A stretch of DNA of 20,849 nucleotides, taken from the NCBI GenBank assembly GCA_900546005.1, contig URBJ01000038.1, forward strand, positions 1 through 20,849. The letters run 5' to 3'. Numbering within the stretch: position 1 is the stretch's first letter; each line of letters starts with the position of its first letter. Shown piece after piece: positions 7,339-14,416 of this stretch. This DNA comes from an uncultured Alistipes sp. GTDB taxonomy: Bacteria; Bacteroidota; Bacteroidia; Bacteroidales; Rikenellaceae. The notes under the pieces are model-generated. The model worked only from the letters and a program-made list of their open reading frames with translations, ran no database searches and was not told the DNA's origin. The translations under genes were made by a program, and so were the position numbers.

Positions 7339-9192
7339 ATGTATAAGAATCTGAAAGATTATATTGCAAGACTCGAACGGGAAGGCGAGTTGGTACGGAT
7401 ACGGACGGAGGTGGATCCCCGTCTGGAGATTGCCGAGTTGACCGATCGGGAGGCGAAGCGTCCCGGAGGAGGACGTGCACTGCTGTTTGAACGGACCGGA
7501 ACGGACTTTCCGGTGCTGACCAATATGATGGGGTCGGAGCGGAGGATGGCATTGGCTCTCGGTGTGACACGCTTGGAGGAGTTGGCCGAACGTTTGTCGT
7601 CGCTTTTTGCGGAGTTGGTAGCCCCGAAGGAACGACTGATGGATAAGTTGCGGATGCTGCCGCTGTTGGAGCAGATGTCGCGCTGGATGCCGCGAAACCG
7701 GAGCGGACGCGGAGCCTGTCAGGAGGTTGTGTGGACCGGAGATGAGATCCGGCTCAGTCGCCTGCCGGTGTTGCAGTGTTGGCCCTATGATGGAGGCCGG
7801 TTCGTGACGTTGCCGCTGGTTCATACGGTCGATCCCGATACGGGAATCCGCAACGTCGGGATGTATCGGATGCAGCTTTTCTCGGAGACGGAGACAGGAA
7901 TGCACTGGCACCTGCACAAAACCGGAGAGCGGCACTATCGTCGATACAAGGAGTTGGGGCGGAGGATGCCGGTCGCAGTTTGTCTCGGTGGCGATCCGGC
8001 CTACACCTATGCAGCTACTGCCCCTGTGCCGGATCAGGTGGATGAGTATCTTTTGGCTGGATTTCTCCGGCAGCGGCCGGTCGAATTGGTCCGTTGCCTG
8101 ACGTCGGAGCTTCGTGTGCCGGCCGACTGTGACTTCGTGCTCGAAGGGTATGTCGATCCGAACGAGCCGAAACGGACGGAGGGACCGTTCGGAGATCATA
8201 CGGGTTTCTATTCGCTGGAGGATGAATATCCCGTGTTCCATCTTACGGCCATAACCCATCGTCAGGGAGCGGTCTATCCGGCCACCCTTGTGGGAATTCC
8301 GCCGCAGGAGGATGCCTACATCGCCCGTGCGACTGAAAAAATATTCTTTGTACCCATACAGAAAACGATGCTGCCCGAGATGGAGGATCTGTATATGCCC
8401 TATCAGGGGGTAGCGCACAATATTGCGTTGGTGAGTATCCGACGGAGCTATGACGGGCAGGCGCTCAAAACGGCGGCGATGTTGTGGGGTGCCGGGCAGA
8501 TGATGTTCAATAAGTATATGGTCGTTGCGGAGGCTTGCGACGACATACGCGATCCGGAGGTGTTGAGTCGGCTGATGCGGCGGGTGTCGGTGCCGGACGA
8601 TGTGTTGATCTCTCGCGGACCGTTGGACGTGTTGGACCATGCAGCTCCGAAGATGGGTTTAGGAGGAAAGATGGTGTTGGACTTGACGGATGTCAGGGAT
8701 CGCGAACCTGCTCCGGTCGTGTGTCCGGGCCAGTGGACGTTTTGCGGAGGAATTCACTCTGCGAATGCTGCGTGGGCCGAGCGTTGGGGCGTATTGTGGC
8801 TCTATGCCGATCGAAAAGAGAAACCGGATGTCGGACATTTCCTTGCCGCGAACGAGGTTTCCGGAGTCCCTTTTGTCGTCCTGTTGGATAGAGAGGCGCA
8901 GGGCTTGTCCGGAGATGATCTGTTGTGGCTCGCCTCGTCGAATTGCGATCCCTCTCGGGACGTGCGGATAGAGGACGATTACATCCTGTTCGATGCAAGA
9001 GCCAAGGCGGGAGGTGTCAACGGCTTCGGACGTCGTTGGCCCAATGTGGTAACCTCGTCTCCCGAGACGATTGCCCGCGTAGACGAACGTTGGGCAGAGT
9101 ATGGATTGGGCGAACGGGTGGAATCCCCGTCGCTTCGGTATCTATGCTTGCAGCGGAGCGCTTTGGCCGAATATGATCCCGAAAAAGAGTGA
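7339..9192 (+). CDS. UbiD-family decarboxylase
   Basis: A 617-residue enzyme of the UbiD family, which carries out reversible decarboxylation using prenylated FMN. The signature block is clear: Glu281 followed by GPFGDHTG (282-289) and FYSLEDEYPVFH (290-301), then TAITHRQGAVYPATLVG and a GIPPQED segment. It is longer than the ~490 residues of E. coli UbiD. In Bacteroidetes such enzymes are often annotated as quinone-pathway decarboxylases, but nothing nearby (no UbiX or other quinone genes) fixes the substrate. It follows the LuxE-like gene by 33 bases and precedes the HhH gene by one base, so the three are probably co-transcribed. Family sure, pathway unsure. Confidence 0.88.
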   Translation: MYKNLKDYIARLEREGELVRIRTEVDPRLEIAELTDREAKRPGGGRALLFERTGTDFPVLTNMMGSERRMALALGVTRLEELAERLSSLFAELVAPKERLMDKLRMLPLLEQMSRWMPRNRSGRGACQEVVWTGDEIRLSRLPVLQCWPYDGGRFVTLPLVHTVDPDTGIRNVGMYRMQLFSETETGMHWHLHKTGERHYRRYKELGRRMPVAVCLGGDPAYTYAATAPVPDQVDEYLLAGFLRQRPVELVRCLTSELRVPADCDFVLEGYVDPNEPKRTEGPFGDHTGFYSLEDEYPVFHLTAITHRQGAVYPATLVGIPPQEDAYIARATEKIFFVPIQKTMLPEMEDLYMPYQGVAHNIALVSIRRSYDGQALKTAAMLWGAGQMMFNKYMVVAEACDDIRDPEVLSRLMRRVSVPDDVLISRGPLDVLDHAAPKMGLGGKMVLDLTDVRDREPAPVVCPGQWTFCGGIHSANAAWAERWGVLWLYADRKEKPDVGHFLAANEVSGVPFVVLLDREAQGLSGDDLLWLASSNCDPSRDVRIEDDYILFDARAKAGGVNGFGRRWPNVVTSSPETIARVDERWAEYGLGERVESPSLRYLCLQRSALAEYDPEKE

Positions 9193-9193
9193 G

Positions 9194-10210
9194 ATGAAAC
9201 GGATGTGGAAACGGGTGTGGAGCGGATTGGTCGGTACTGCTCGGGAGAATCGGCGGATACTGCTGCTGTTGCCCCTGCTCGTTTTGCTGTCGTTACTGTT
9301 CCTATGGCAGGGCAAACCCCGTTTCGAACAGAGTTTTACGCTGTATGCTGATCGGGTACTCGATTCGGAGTCATCCGGACCCCGATATGCGAAACAGCGT
9401 GATAAGCAATCGAAAGTAGACACGGATTCTACGTATCGTCGCGATGATGCGAAGCAGAAGCGTGCGGCAAAACACGATACCCTATTTCTTTTCGATCCGA
9501 ACACGGTTTCATTGGCAGACCTTGTGCGGCTTGGATTTACGGAGCGTCAGGCAGCCGTGATCGGAAACTACCGGAAGGCGGGTGCCGTATTTCGCAAGCC
9601 GTCCGATTTCGCCCGGTGCTATACGGTTTCGGAGGAGATGTATCGTCGTTTGGAACCCTTTATCCGGATCGACTCGACGCGATTTGAACGGAGAACGGAG
9701 CAGTCCCCGAAACGCACCCCGAAAGATGATCAAACGAAACCATTGGTCGTGAACGATACGGTTTCGACGGAACGGGAATCCAGCGTCGGGCCACAAAAAG
9801 ATTCTGTCCGGATCGAACTGAACGGAGCTGATTCGGCTACGTTGGTCGGGGTACGCGGTATCGGTCCGTTGACCGCAGGAAGGATTGTTCGGTATCGTGA
9901 ACGGCTCGGCGGATTTGTCCGGGTCGAACAACTTCTCGAAGTGCGGGGCATGCTCGAAAAGAATTATCAACAAATTTTACCACAAATTTGGGTGGATAGT
10001 AGTAAAATTCAAAAAATTGATATTAACTTTGCACTCCCGTTCGAGATAGGGAAGCATCCCTATGTGACGGAGCAGATTTTAAACCGGTTGATGAAATACC
10101 GACAATTAAAAGGAGGTTGGCGTAGTATAGGAGATTTGACGGAACAAAATATTCTATCGAAAGGTCAGGCCGAACGGCTGGCACCCTATCTCTGCTTCGA
10201 AGAGAAGTGA
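9194..10210 (+). CDS. Membrane-anchored helix-hairpin-helix protein with three ComEA-like repeats
   Basis: With the start at 9194 the protein has 338 residues: a basic N-terminus, one transmembrane helix (~22-38), a charged low-complexity linker, then three related HhH units at ~98-160, ~206-268 and ~274-335. The middle unit is the most canonical (LVGVRGIGPLTAGRIVRYRERLGGF). HhH pairs bind DNA without sequence specificity; ComEA uses them to receive DNA during uptake. With an N-in anchor, the repeats would face the periplasm (inference). The start is one base after the UbiD stop; an upstream ATG at 9173 overlapping UbiD is possible but adds nothing recognisable. The last third is more AT-rich than the rest. 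No other competence genes are in view. Confidence 0.75.
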   Translation: MKRMWKRVWSGLVGTARENRRILLLLPLLVLLSLLFLWQGKPRFEQSFTLYADRVLDSESSGPRYAKQRDKQSKVDTDSTYRRDDAKQKRAAKHDTLFLFDPNTVSLADLVRLGFTERQAAVIGNYRKAGAVFRKPSDFARCYTVSEEMYRRLEPFIRIDSTRFERRTEQSPKRTPKDDQTKPLVVNDTVSTERESSVGPQKDSVRIELNGADSATLVGVRGIGPLTAGRIVRYRERLGGFVRVEQLLEVRGMLEKNYQQILPQIWVDSSKIQKIDINFALPFEIGKHPYVTEQILNRLMKYRQLKGGWRSIGDLTEQNILSKGQAERLAPYLCFEEK

Positions 10211-10285
10211 ATCGTCCGGTACGTGTGTGCGGGAAGGTTCGTAACAAGCATTTAATGAACAAAATTTAAAATAGGTTTTTGCAAA

Positions 10286-10477
10286 ATGATTATCATGCCG
10301 ATCAAAGAGGGCGAAAACATCGAACGTGCTCTCAAAAAATTCAAAAGAAAATACGAAAGAACCGGTGTTCTGAAAGAACTGCGTCGTCGTCAATATTTTA
10401 CTAAACCGTCTGTGGTTTCTCGCGAGAACAAACTGCATGCGATCTATGTAGAACAGATGAGACGGGACGAAGAGTAG
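10286..10477 (+). CDS. rpsU: 30S ribosomal protein bS21
   Basis: A 63-residue basic protein with the bS21 pattern KEGENIERALKKFKRKYERTGV followed by a positively charged ELRRRQYFTKPS region. bS21 joins the small subunit late and helps initiation near the anti-Shine-Dalgarno end of 16S rRNA. Length is normal for Bacteroidetes. It is preceded by an AT-rich 75-base gap that ends in a tagg-ttttt-g sequence only loosely like a -7 box. It is followed at 30 bases by a strong terminator, then a Xer recombinase and hpf, an order I associate with Bacteroidetes. Confidence 0.93.
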   Translation: MIIMPIKEGENIERALKKFKRKYERTGVLKELRRRQYFTKPSVVSRENKLHAIYVEQMRRDEE

Positions 10478-10506
10478 ACGTCCGGTACTGCATAACCGAA
10501 ATAGAA

Positions 10507-10546
10507 AACGACTGTCCGGATCGATCCGGACAGTCGTTCTTTTTTA
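10507..10546 (+). terminator. Rho-independent terminator after rpsU
   Basis: A perfect 16-base inverted repeat (10507-10522 with 10523-10538, centred on the palindrome tccggatcgatccgga) is followed by cttttttac. It ends four bases before the recombinase start, so the recombinase depends on read-through or a promoter not recognised here. Confidence 0.88.
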
Positions 10547-10550
10547 CAAC

Positions 10551-11510
10551 ATGACGATGATCGAACCTTTTCTGACTTATCTGAGAACCGAGCGGCGCTA
10601 TTCGGAGTTGACGGTCAAGGCCTACGGAGATGATCTCCGTCAGTTCGTGCTTTTTTGTCTGCATGGTGAGGACTCGGATGAAGAACCGGTTTCGTCCGAG
10701 TCTGAAGAGGTCATGAAAAGTTTCGATCCAAGACGGGTGACGGCCGATGATCTGCGGGCATGGATCGTGTCGTTGACCGGTGGGAAAAAACTTTCCGCAC
10801 GAAGCGTGAACCGGAAAATATCGGCAGTGAAGGCCTATTTCCGCTATCTGCGCAAGGAGCATGTCGTAGAGAAGGATCTGTTTACGCGGATTTCGGCGCT
10901 CAAGACCTCCGGAAGACTGCCCGTCTTCGTCGAGGAGAGTCGGATGCACCGGATCGTCGAATCGCTGCTGCAGCCGACCGATGACTTCGAGACCGAACGC
11001 GATGCCGTCGTAGTGCTGTTGTTTTATGCGACCGGGATCCGACTGGCCGAGTTGACCGGAATTCGCTTAGATGATTTTTCACCGGATTATACGGTGCTAA
11101 AGGTCAGAGGTAAAGGAGATAAGGAACGGGTGGTGCCGGTGATTGAGCCCGTAGCGGCACGAATCGCTCATTACAGGCGATTGATTCTTGCGCAGGATAT
11201 TTGTAAAAACGAGAATAAATTCTTAATTTTAACCCATAAGGGCGAGCCGATCGGACGCAGCGAAGTGTATCGTATTGTGCATGAGGTGTTGCGGGGATGC
11301 GGGGTTCAAGGGAAGTGCAGTCCGCATGTGTTGAGGCACACTTTCGCCACGCATCTGCTCGATCACGGGGCGGATATTCGTGTGATTCAGGAGCTGCTCG
11401 GACATGCCAGTCTCGAAACCACACAGGTCTATACGCACAACAGCATCGCCAAGTTGAAAGAGGTGTACAACCGGGCCCATCCAAGGGCCAAAAAGTATAA
11501 GGAGGATTAG
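10551..11510 (+). CDS. Tyrosine recombinase of the XerC/XerD type
   Basis: A 319-residue recombinase with an N-terminal core-binding (SAM-like) domain (~1-105) and a C-terminal catalytic domain. The full active set is present: Arg164 (TGIRLAEL), Lys188 (RGKGDKER), His259 and Arg262 (HVLRHTFATH), His285 (GHAS) and Tyr294 (QVYTHN). Size and motifs fit chromosome dimer resolution enzymes better than element integrases; its place between rpsU and hpf also speaks for a core gene. An acidic insert at ~38-56 in the N-terminal domain is unusual. ATG at 10557 is an alternative start. The gene begins right after the rpsU terminator and ends three bases before hpf, suggesting co-expression with hpf. XerC versus XerD cannot be decided here. 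Confidence 0.88.
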   Translation: MTMIEPFLTYLRTERRYSELTVKAYGDDLRQFVLFCLHGEDSDEEPVSSESEEVMKSFDPRRVTADDLRAWIVSLTGGKKLSARSVNRKISAVKAYFRYLRKEHVVEKDLFTRISALKTSGRLPVFVEESRMHRIVESLLQPTDDFETERDAVVVLLFYATGIRLAELTGIRLDDFSPDYTVLKVRGKGDKERVVPVIEPVAARIAHYRRLILAQDICKNENKFLILTHKGEPIGRSEVYRIVHEVLRGCGVQGKCSPHVLRHTFATHLLDHGADIRVIQELLGHASLETTQVYTHNSIAKLKEVYNRAHPRAKKYKED

Positions 11511-11513
11511 ATT

Positions 11514-11807
11514 ATGAAAGTGGAGATTCAATCCGTAAAGTTTGATGCCGACAAGAAGCTGGTCGACTTCATTCAAGCCAAGATGAACAAGATGGATCGT
11601 TTTGTAGAGAATGCACTTTCCTCTCAGGTAACGTTAAAGATCGACAAGGACGATGAACAAGGAAACAAGGTCGCAGTCGTAAAAATAGATGTCGCCGGCG
11701 GCGAGCTGTTGGCCGAACGGCGATGCAAGAGCTTTGAGGAGGCGATCGATCTTTGTCTGGATGCAATCAAAAAACAGATCGACAAGTATAAGGAAAAACG
11801 CCGCTAA
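11514..11807 (+). CDS. hpf: Ribosome hibernation factor HPF/RaiA, short form
   Basis: A 97-residue protein with the beta-alpha-beta-beta-beta-alpha pattern of the HPF/RaiA family. It starts MKVEIQSVKFDADKKL and ends in a basic helix (DAIKKQIDKYKEKRR) after the conserved SFEEAIDLCLDAI segment. These proteins sit in the A/P-site region of idle ribosomes and block translation in slow growth. The C-terminal dimerisation domain of long HPF is absent. It starts three bases after the recombinase stop, preceded by aaggagg (11499-11505), unusually Shine-Dalgarno-like for this part of the window. A hairpin terminator follows. Confidence 0.9.
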   Translation: MKVEIQSVKFDADKKLVDFIQAKMNKMDRFVENALSSQVTLKIDKDDEQGNKVAVVKIDVAGGELLAERRCKSFEEAIDLCLDAIKKQIDKYKEKRR

Positions 11808-11829
11808 TCGATCGGGCAAATAGTAAAAA

Positions 11830-11870
11830 GGGGATCGTCTTCCATAAACATGGGAGGCGATTCTTTCTTT
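11830..11870 (+). terminator. Hairpin terminator after hpf
   Basis: A long stem (about 14 pairs with several G-U pairs, plus two A-T pairs closing an AAAC loop) forms between ggggatcgtcttccat and atgggaggcgattctt, followed by a T-rich run (ttctttctttg). It ends the rpsU-xer-hpf block. Confidence 0.75.
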
Positions 11871-12014
11871 GTATGGGATGTTGAAGAAAATGTTCGGTTA
11901 GTCGGATCCGAGGGCCTGATTTTTTTCGTGCGAAAAGGGTCAAAACGAGGTGGGGCCGATCGTTTCATTTCGATGAAAAAGAGAATAAAAATGCTGCGAA
12001 TCATTCCGTTTGTG

Positions 12015-12022
12015 TATCTTTG
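12015..12022 (+). promoter_or_regulatory. Bacteroidetes -7 promoter box of rnr
   Basis: TATCTTTG matches TAnnTTTG exactly and lies 20 bases before the rnr ATG, giving a short leader. A -33 TTTG is not seen at the usual spacing. Confidence 0.6.
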
Positions 12023-12042
12023 TATCGAGTAATAGAAAGAAT

Positions 12043-14235
12043 ATGGTAAAGAAGAAAGAGACCTCGAAGAAGGCGAGAGGTCAGTATGCCGATCCGGCCG
12101 TTTTGATTGCGGAGCTGTTCCGCGCGATGCCGGAAAAAAGATTTTCGGTGAAGAATTTGATTTCGGCGACCGGGGCTGAAACCCGCGAACAAAAAGATTA
12201 TGTACGGGAGGTAGTTCATTCGTTGTCCCGGGAGGGGATGATCGAACAGGTGGCTGAAGGCAAATACCGGTTGAGCGCTTCCGAACGCGAGATTCTGGAA
12301 GGAGTGGTGGATATGACCTCTTCCGGTGCTTTGTATGTGGTCGTCGAAGGACAAGATAAGGATATTTACGTAGACGAAGCGCATGCGGGCCATGCGTTGC
12401 ACGGTGACCGCGTGAAGGTGGCGATCGTGCGTAAAGGAGGAACGGGAAATCCTGAAGGGGAAGTGGTCGAGATTGTGGAGCGTTCGCCCAAGAGATATGT
12501 GGGGGTTGTTGAGTTGTCCGATAATTTTGCATTTGTGCGGATCGACAACCGCAAAATGGCTCACGATGTTTTTGTCCCCGAACGCAACTTGCACGGGGCA
12601 AAGCAGGGACAAAAGGTCTTGGTGCGGATTACCGGATGGCCCGAGACGATGAAGAGCCCCGAGGGCGAGATCGTGGATGTGTTCGGGACACCCGGAGATA
12701 ACAATACCGAGATGCACGCGATTCTGGCGGAGTATGACCTGCCGTACACCTATCCCGAAGAGGTGGAGCGTGAGGCGGATAAGATTCCCGATGACATAAC
12801 TCCGGAGGAGATTGCCGTGCGGCGTGATATGCGTCAGGTGCCGACCTTTACGATCGATCCGGCCGATGCGAAGGATTTCGACGATGCGCTCTCCATTCGC
12901 CGCTTGCCCAACGGGAATTTCGAGGTGGGAGTACATATTGCGGATGTGACCCATTACGTCAAACCCGGAGACCTGATCGATACGGAGGGACAGGCCCGGG
13001 CCACGTCGGTCTATCTGGTCGACCGTACGGTGCCGATGCTTCCCGAACGGCTCTCCAATGGTTTGTGTTCCTTGAGACCGCATGAGGAAAAGCTCTGCTT
13101 CTCGGCCATTTTCGAGCTGAACGAGGAGGCTAAGGTGCAGCAGGAGTGGTTTGGCCGGACGGTGATCTATTCCGACCGTCGGTTTACCTATCAGGAGGCG
13201 CAGGAGGTGATAGAGACCGGTGAGGGTGATATGTCGGTAGAGATTTTGCAGTTGAATAGCTTGGCTCAGAAGCTGCGGAGCGAACGCTTCCGCAACGGTT
13301 CGATCAATTTCGAGCGCGAGGAGGCCAAATTCGAACTGGACGAGAACGGCAAACCGTTGCGTGTCTATTTCAAGGAGATCAAGGAGTCGAACCAGCTGAT
13401 CGAGGAGTTCATGTTGCTGGCCAACCGTAAGGTGGCGGAATTTGTCGGGAAGAAACGGAAAGGGGTCCAGAACAGCGAGCGGACGTTTGTGTACCGTGTC
13501 CATGACAAACCGAATACGGACAAGATGGCACAGTTCCGCAGCTTTATCGTTCGGTTCGGATACCACATGAAGGCGCAGAGCAATAAGGCGGTGGCAAAGG
13601 AGATCAACAAGTTGATGCGGGCGATTCACGGCAAGAAGGAGGAGAACCTCATTTCGACGTTGGCGATCCGTTCGATGGCTAAGGCGACCTATTCGACCGA
13701 CAACATCGGACACTACGGGCTGGCATTCGATTACTATACGCACTTTACCTCGCCGATCCGTCGTTATCCGGACATGATGGTGCACCGCTTGCTGGCACAC
13801 TATCTGGCCGGAGGAAAGTCGGAGGACAAGGATTACTACGAACGGTTGTGTGAACACTCATCGGCAATGGAGGTACGTGCGGCAGATGCGGAGCGGGCCT
13901 CGATCAAGTACAAGATGGTCGAGTTTATGCTCGACAAGGTGGGTCAGGAGTTCGACGGGCACATTTCGGGGATTACCGAGTGGGGTATTTATGTCGAGCT
14001 TGAAGAGACCAAGATCGAAGGGATGGTCGCTCTGCGGGATATGACGGATGATTTCTACATTTTCGATGAGGAGAACTATTCGGTCCGCGGGAAGGATCAT
14101 GGTCGTACCTTCACCCTCGGTGATGAGGTGCGGATTCGTGTCTTGCGTGCAGACCTGCATCGCAAGCAGTTGGATTTCATTTTGGTCGCCTCCTACGATT
14201 TCGATACGAAAAAGATCGTGAAGGTTAATTCATGA
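12043..14235 (+). CDS. rnr: Ribonuclease R
   Basis: A 730-residue 3'-5' exoribonuclease that degrades structured RNA and helps in rRNA quality control. Domain order: a basic N-terminal winged-helix region (~1-75), cold-shock/OB domains (~85-215), the RNB catalytic domain with the acidic cluster DPADAKDFDDALS (272-284), and a C-terminal S1 domain (~640-715, GHISGITEWGIYVELEE). All catalytic aspartates of the cluster are visible. The start at 12043 is chosen over an upstream ATG at 12010 because that one lies before the -7 box. It is a single-gene unit between the hpf terminator and the shared terminator with polA. Confidence 0.94.
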   Translation: MVKKKETSKKARGQYADPAVLIAELFRAMPEKRFSVKNLISATGAETREQKDYVREVVHSLSREGMIEQVAEGKYRLSASEREILEGVVDMTSSGALYVVVEGQDKDIYVDEAHAGHALHGDRVKVAIVRKGGTGNPEGEVVEIVERSPKRYVGVVELSDNFAFVRIDNRKMAHDVFVPERNLHGAKQGQKVLVRITGWPETMKSPEGEIVDVFGTPGDNNTEMHAILAEYDLPYTYPEEVEREADKIPDDITPEEIAVRRDMRQVPTFTIDPADAKDFDDALSIRRLPNGNFEVGVHIADVTHYVKPGDLIDTEGQARATSVYLVDRTVPMLPERLSNGLCSLRPHEEKLCFSAIFELNEEAKVQQEWFGRTVIYSDRRFTYQEAQEVIETGEGDMSVEILQLNSLAQKLRSERFRNGSINFEREEAKFELDENGKPLRVYFKEIKESNQLIEEFMLLANRKVAEFVGKKRKGVQNSERTFVYRVHDKPNTDKMAQFRSFIVRFGYHMKAQSNKAVAKEINKLMRAIHGKKEENLISTLAIRSMAKATYSTDNIGHYGLAFDYYTHFTSPIRRYPDMMVHRLLAHYLAGGKSEDKDYYERLCEHSSAMEVRAADAERASIKYKMVEFMLDKVGQEFDGHISGITEWGIYVELEETKIEGMVALRDMTDDFYIFDEENYSVRGKDHGRTFTLGDEVRIRVLRADLHRKQLDFILVASYDFDTKKIVKVNS

Positions 14236-14343
14236 CAGAATTACGATTTTCGGGAGGAAGCGTTCCGCTTTATTCGCAGCGGCGGGCTGTCCTCGCAAGT
14301 TAAGTTAAGATCGCTCTTTTTAGAGAGCATGGATTGATATAAA

Positions 14344-14390
14344 AAAGAAGGAGGGAGTGTTCCACATGAGACACCCCCTCCTTTTCTTTA
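14344..14390. terminator. Two-way terminator shared by rnr and polA
   Basis: The arms aaagaaggagggagtgt (14344-14360) and acaccccctccttttcttt (14371-14389) pair around a ten-base loop. T-rich sequence follows on the + strand and the A-rich left arm gives T's on the - strand, so it can stop both converging genes. Confidence 0.8.
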
Positions 14391-14416
14391 ATGTATAAAA
14401 TGCACGTGGATTCGGT

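Noticed and set aside
6814-8640. Minus-strand open frame of 608 codons opposite the LuxE-like and UbiD genes
   Set aside because: Arises because the sense genes rarely use TTA, CTA or TCA codons; composition is His/Arg/Gln-rich and unlike a real protein.
10551-11510. Xer-type recombinase as the integrase of a mobile element
   Set aside because: Its neighbours are core ribosome genes, composition matches the core, and no att-like repeats or cargo genes are near.
11963-11978. Small hairpin with a TTCG loop (tttcat-ttcg-atgaaa)
   Set aside because: Only six A/T-rich pairs, no T run, and it lies upstream of the likely rnr transcript start.
11850-12032. Possible 60-codon gene between hpf and rnr
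   Set aside because: It starts inside the hpf terminator and covers the rnr -7 box; no codon bias or family signal.
12001-13857. Minus-strand open frame of 618 codons opposite rnr
   Set aside because: Same cause as above; rnr on the other strand is unmistakable.
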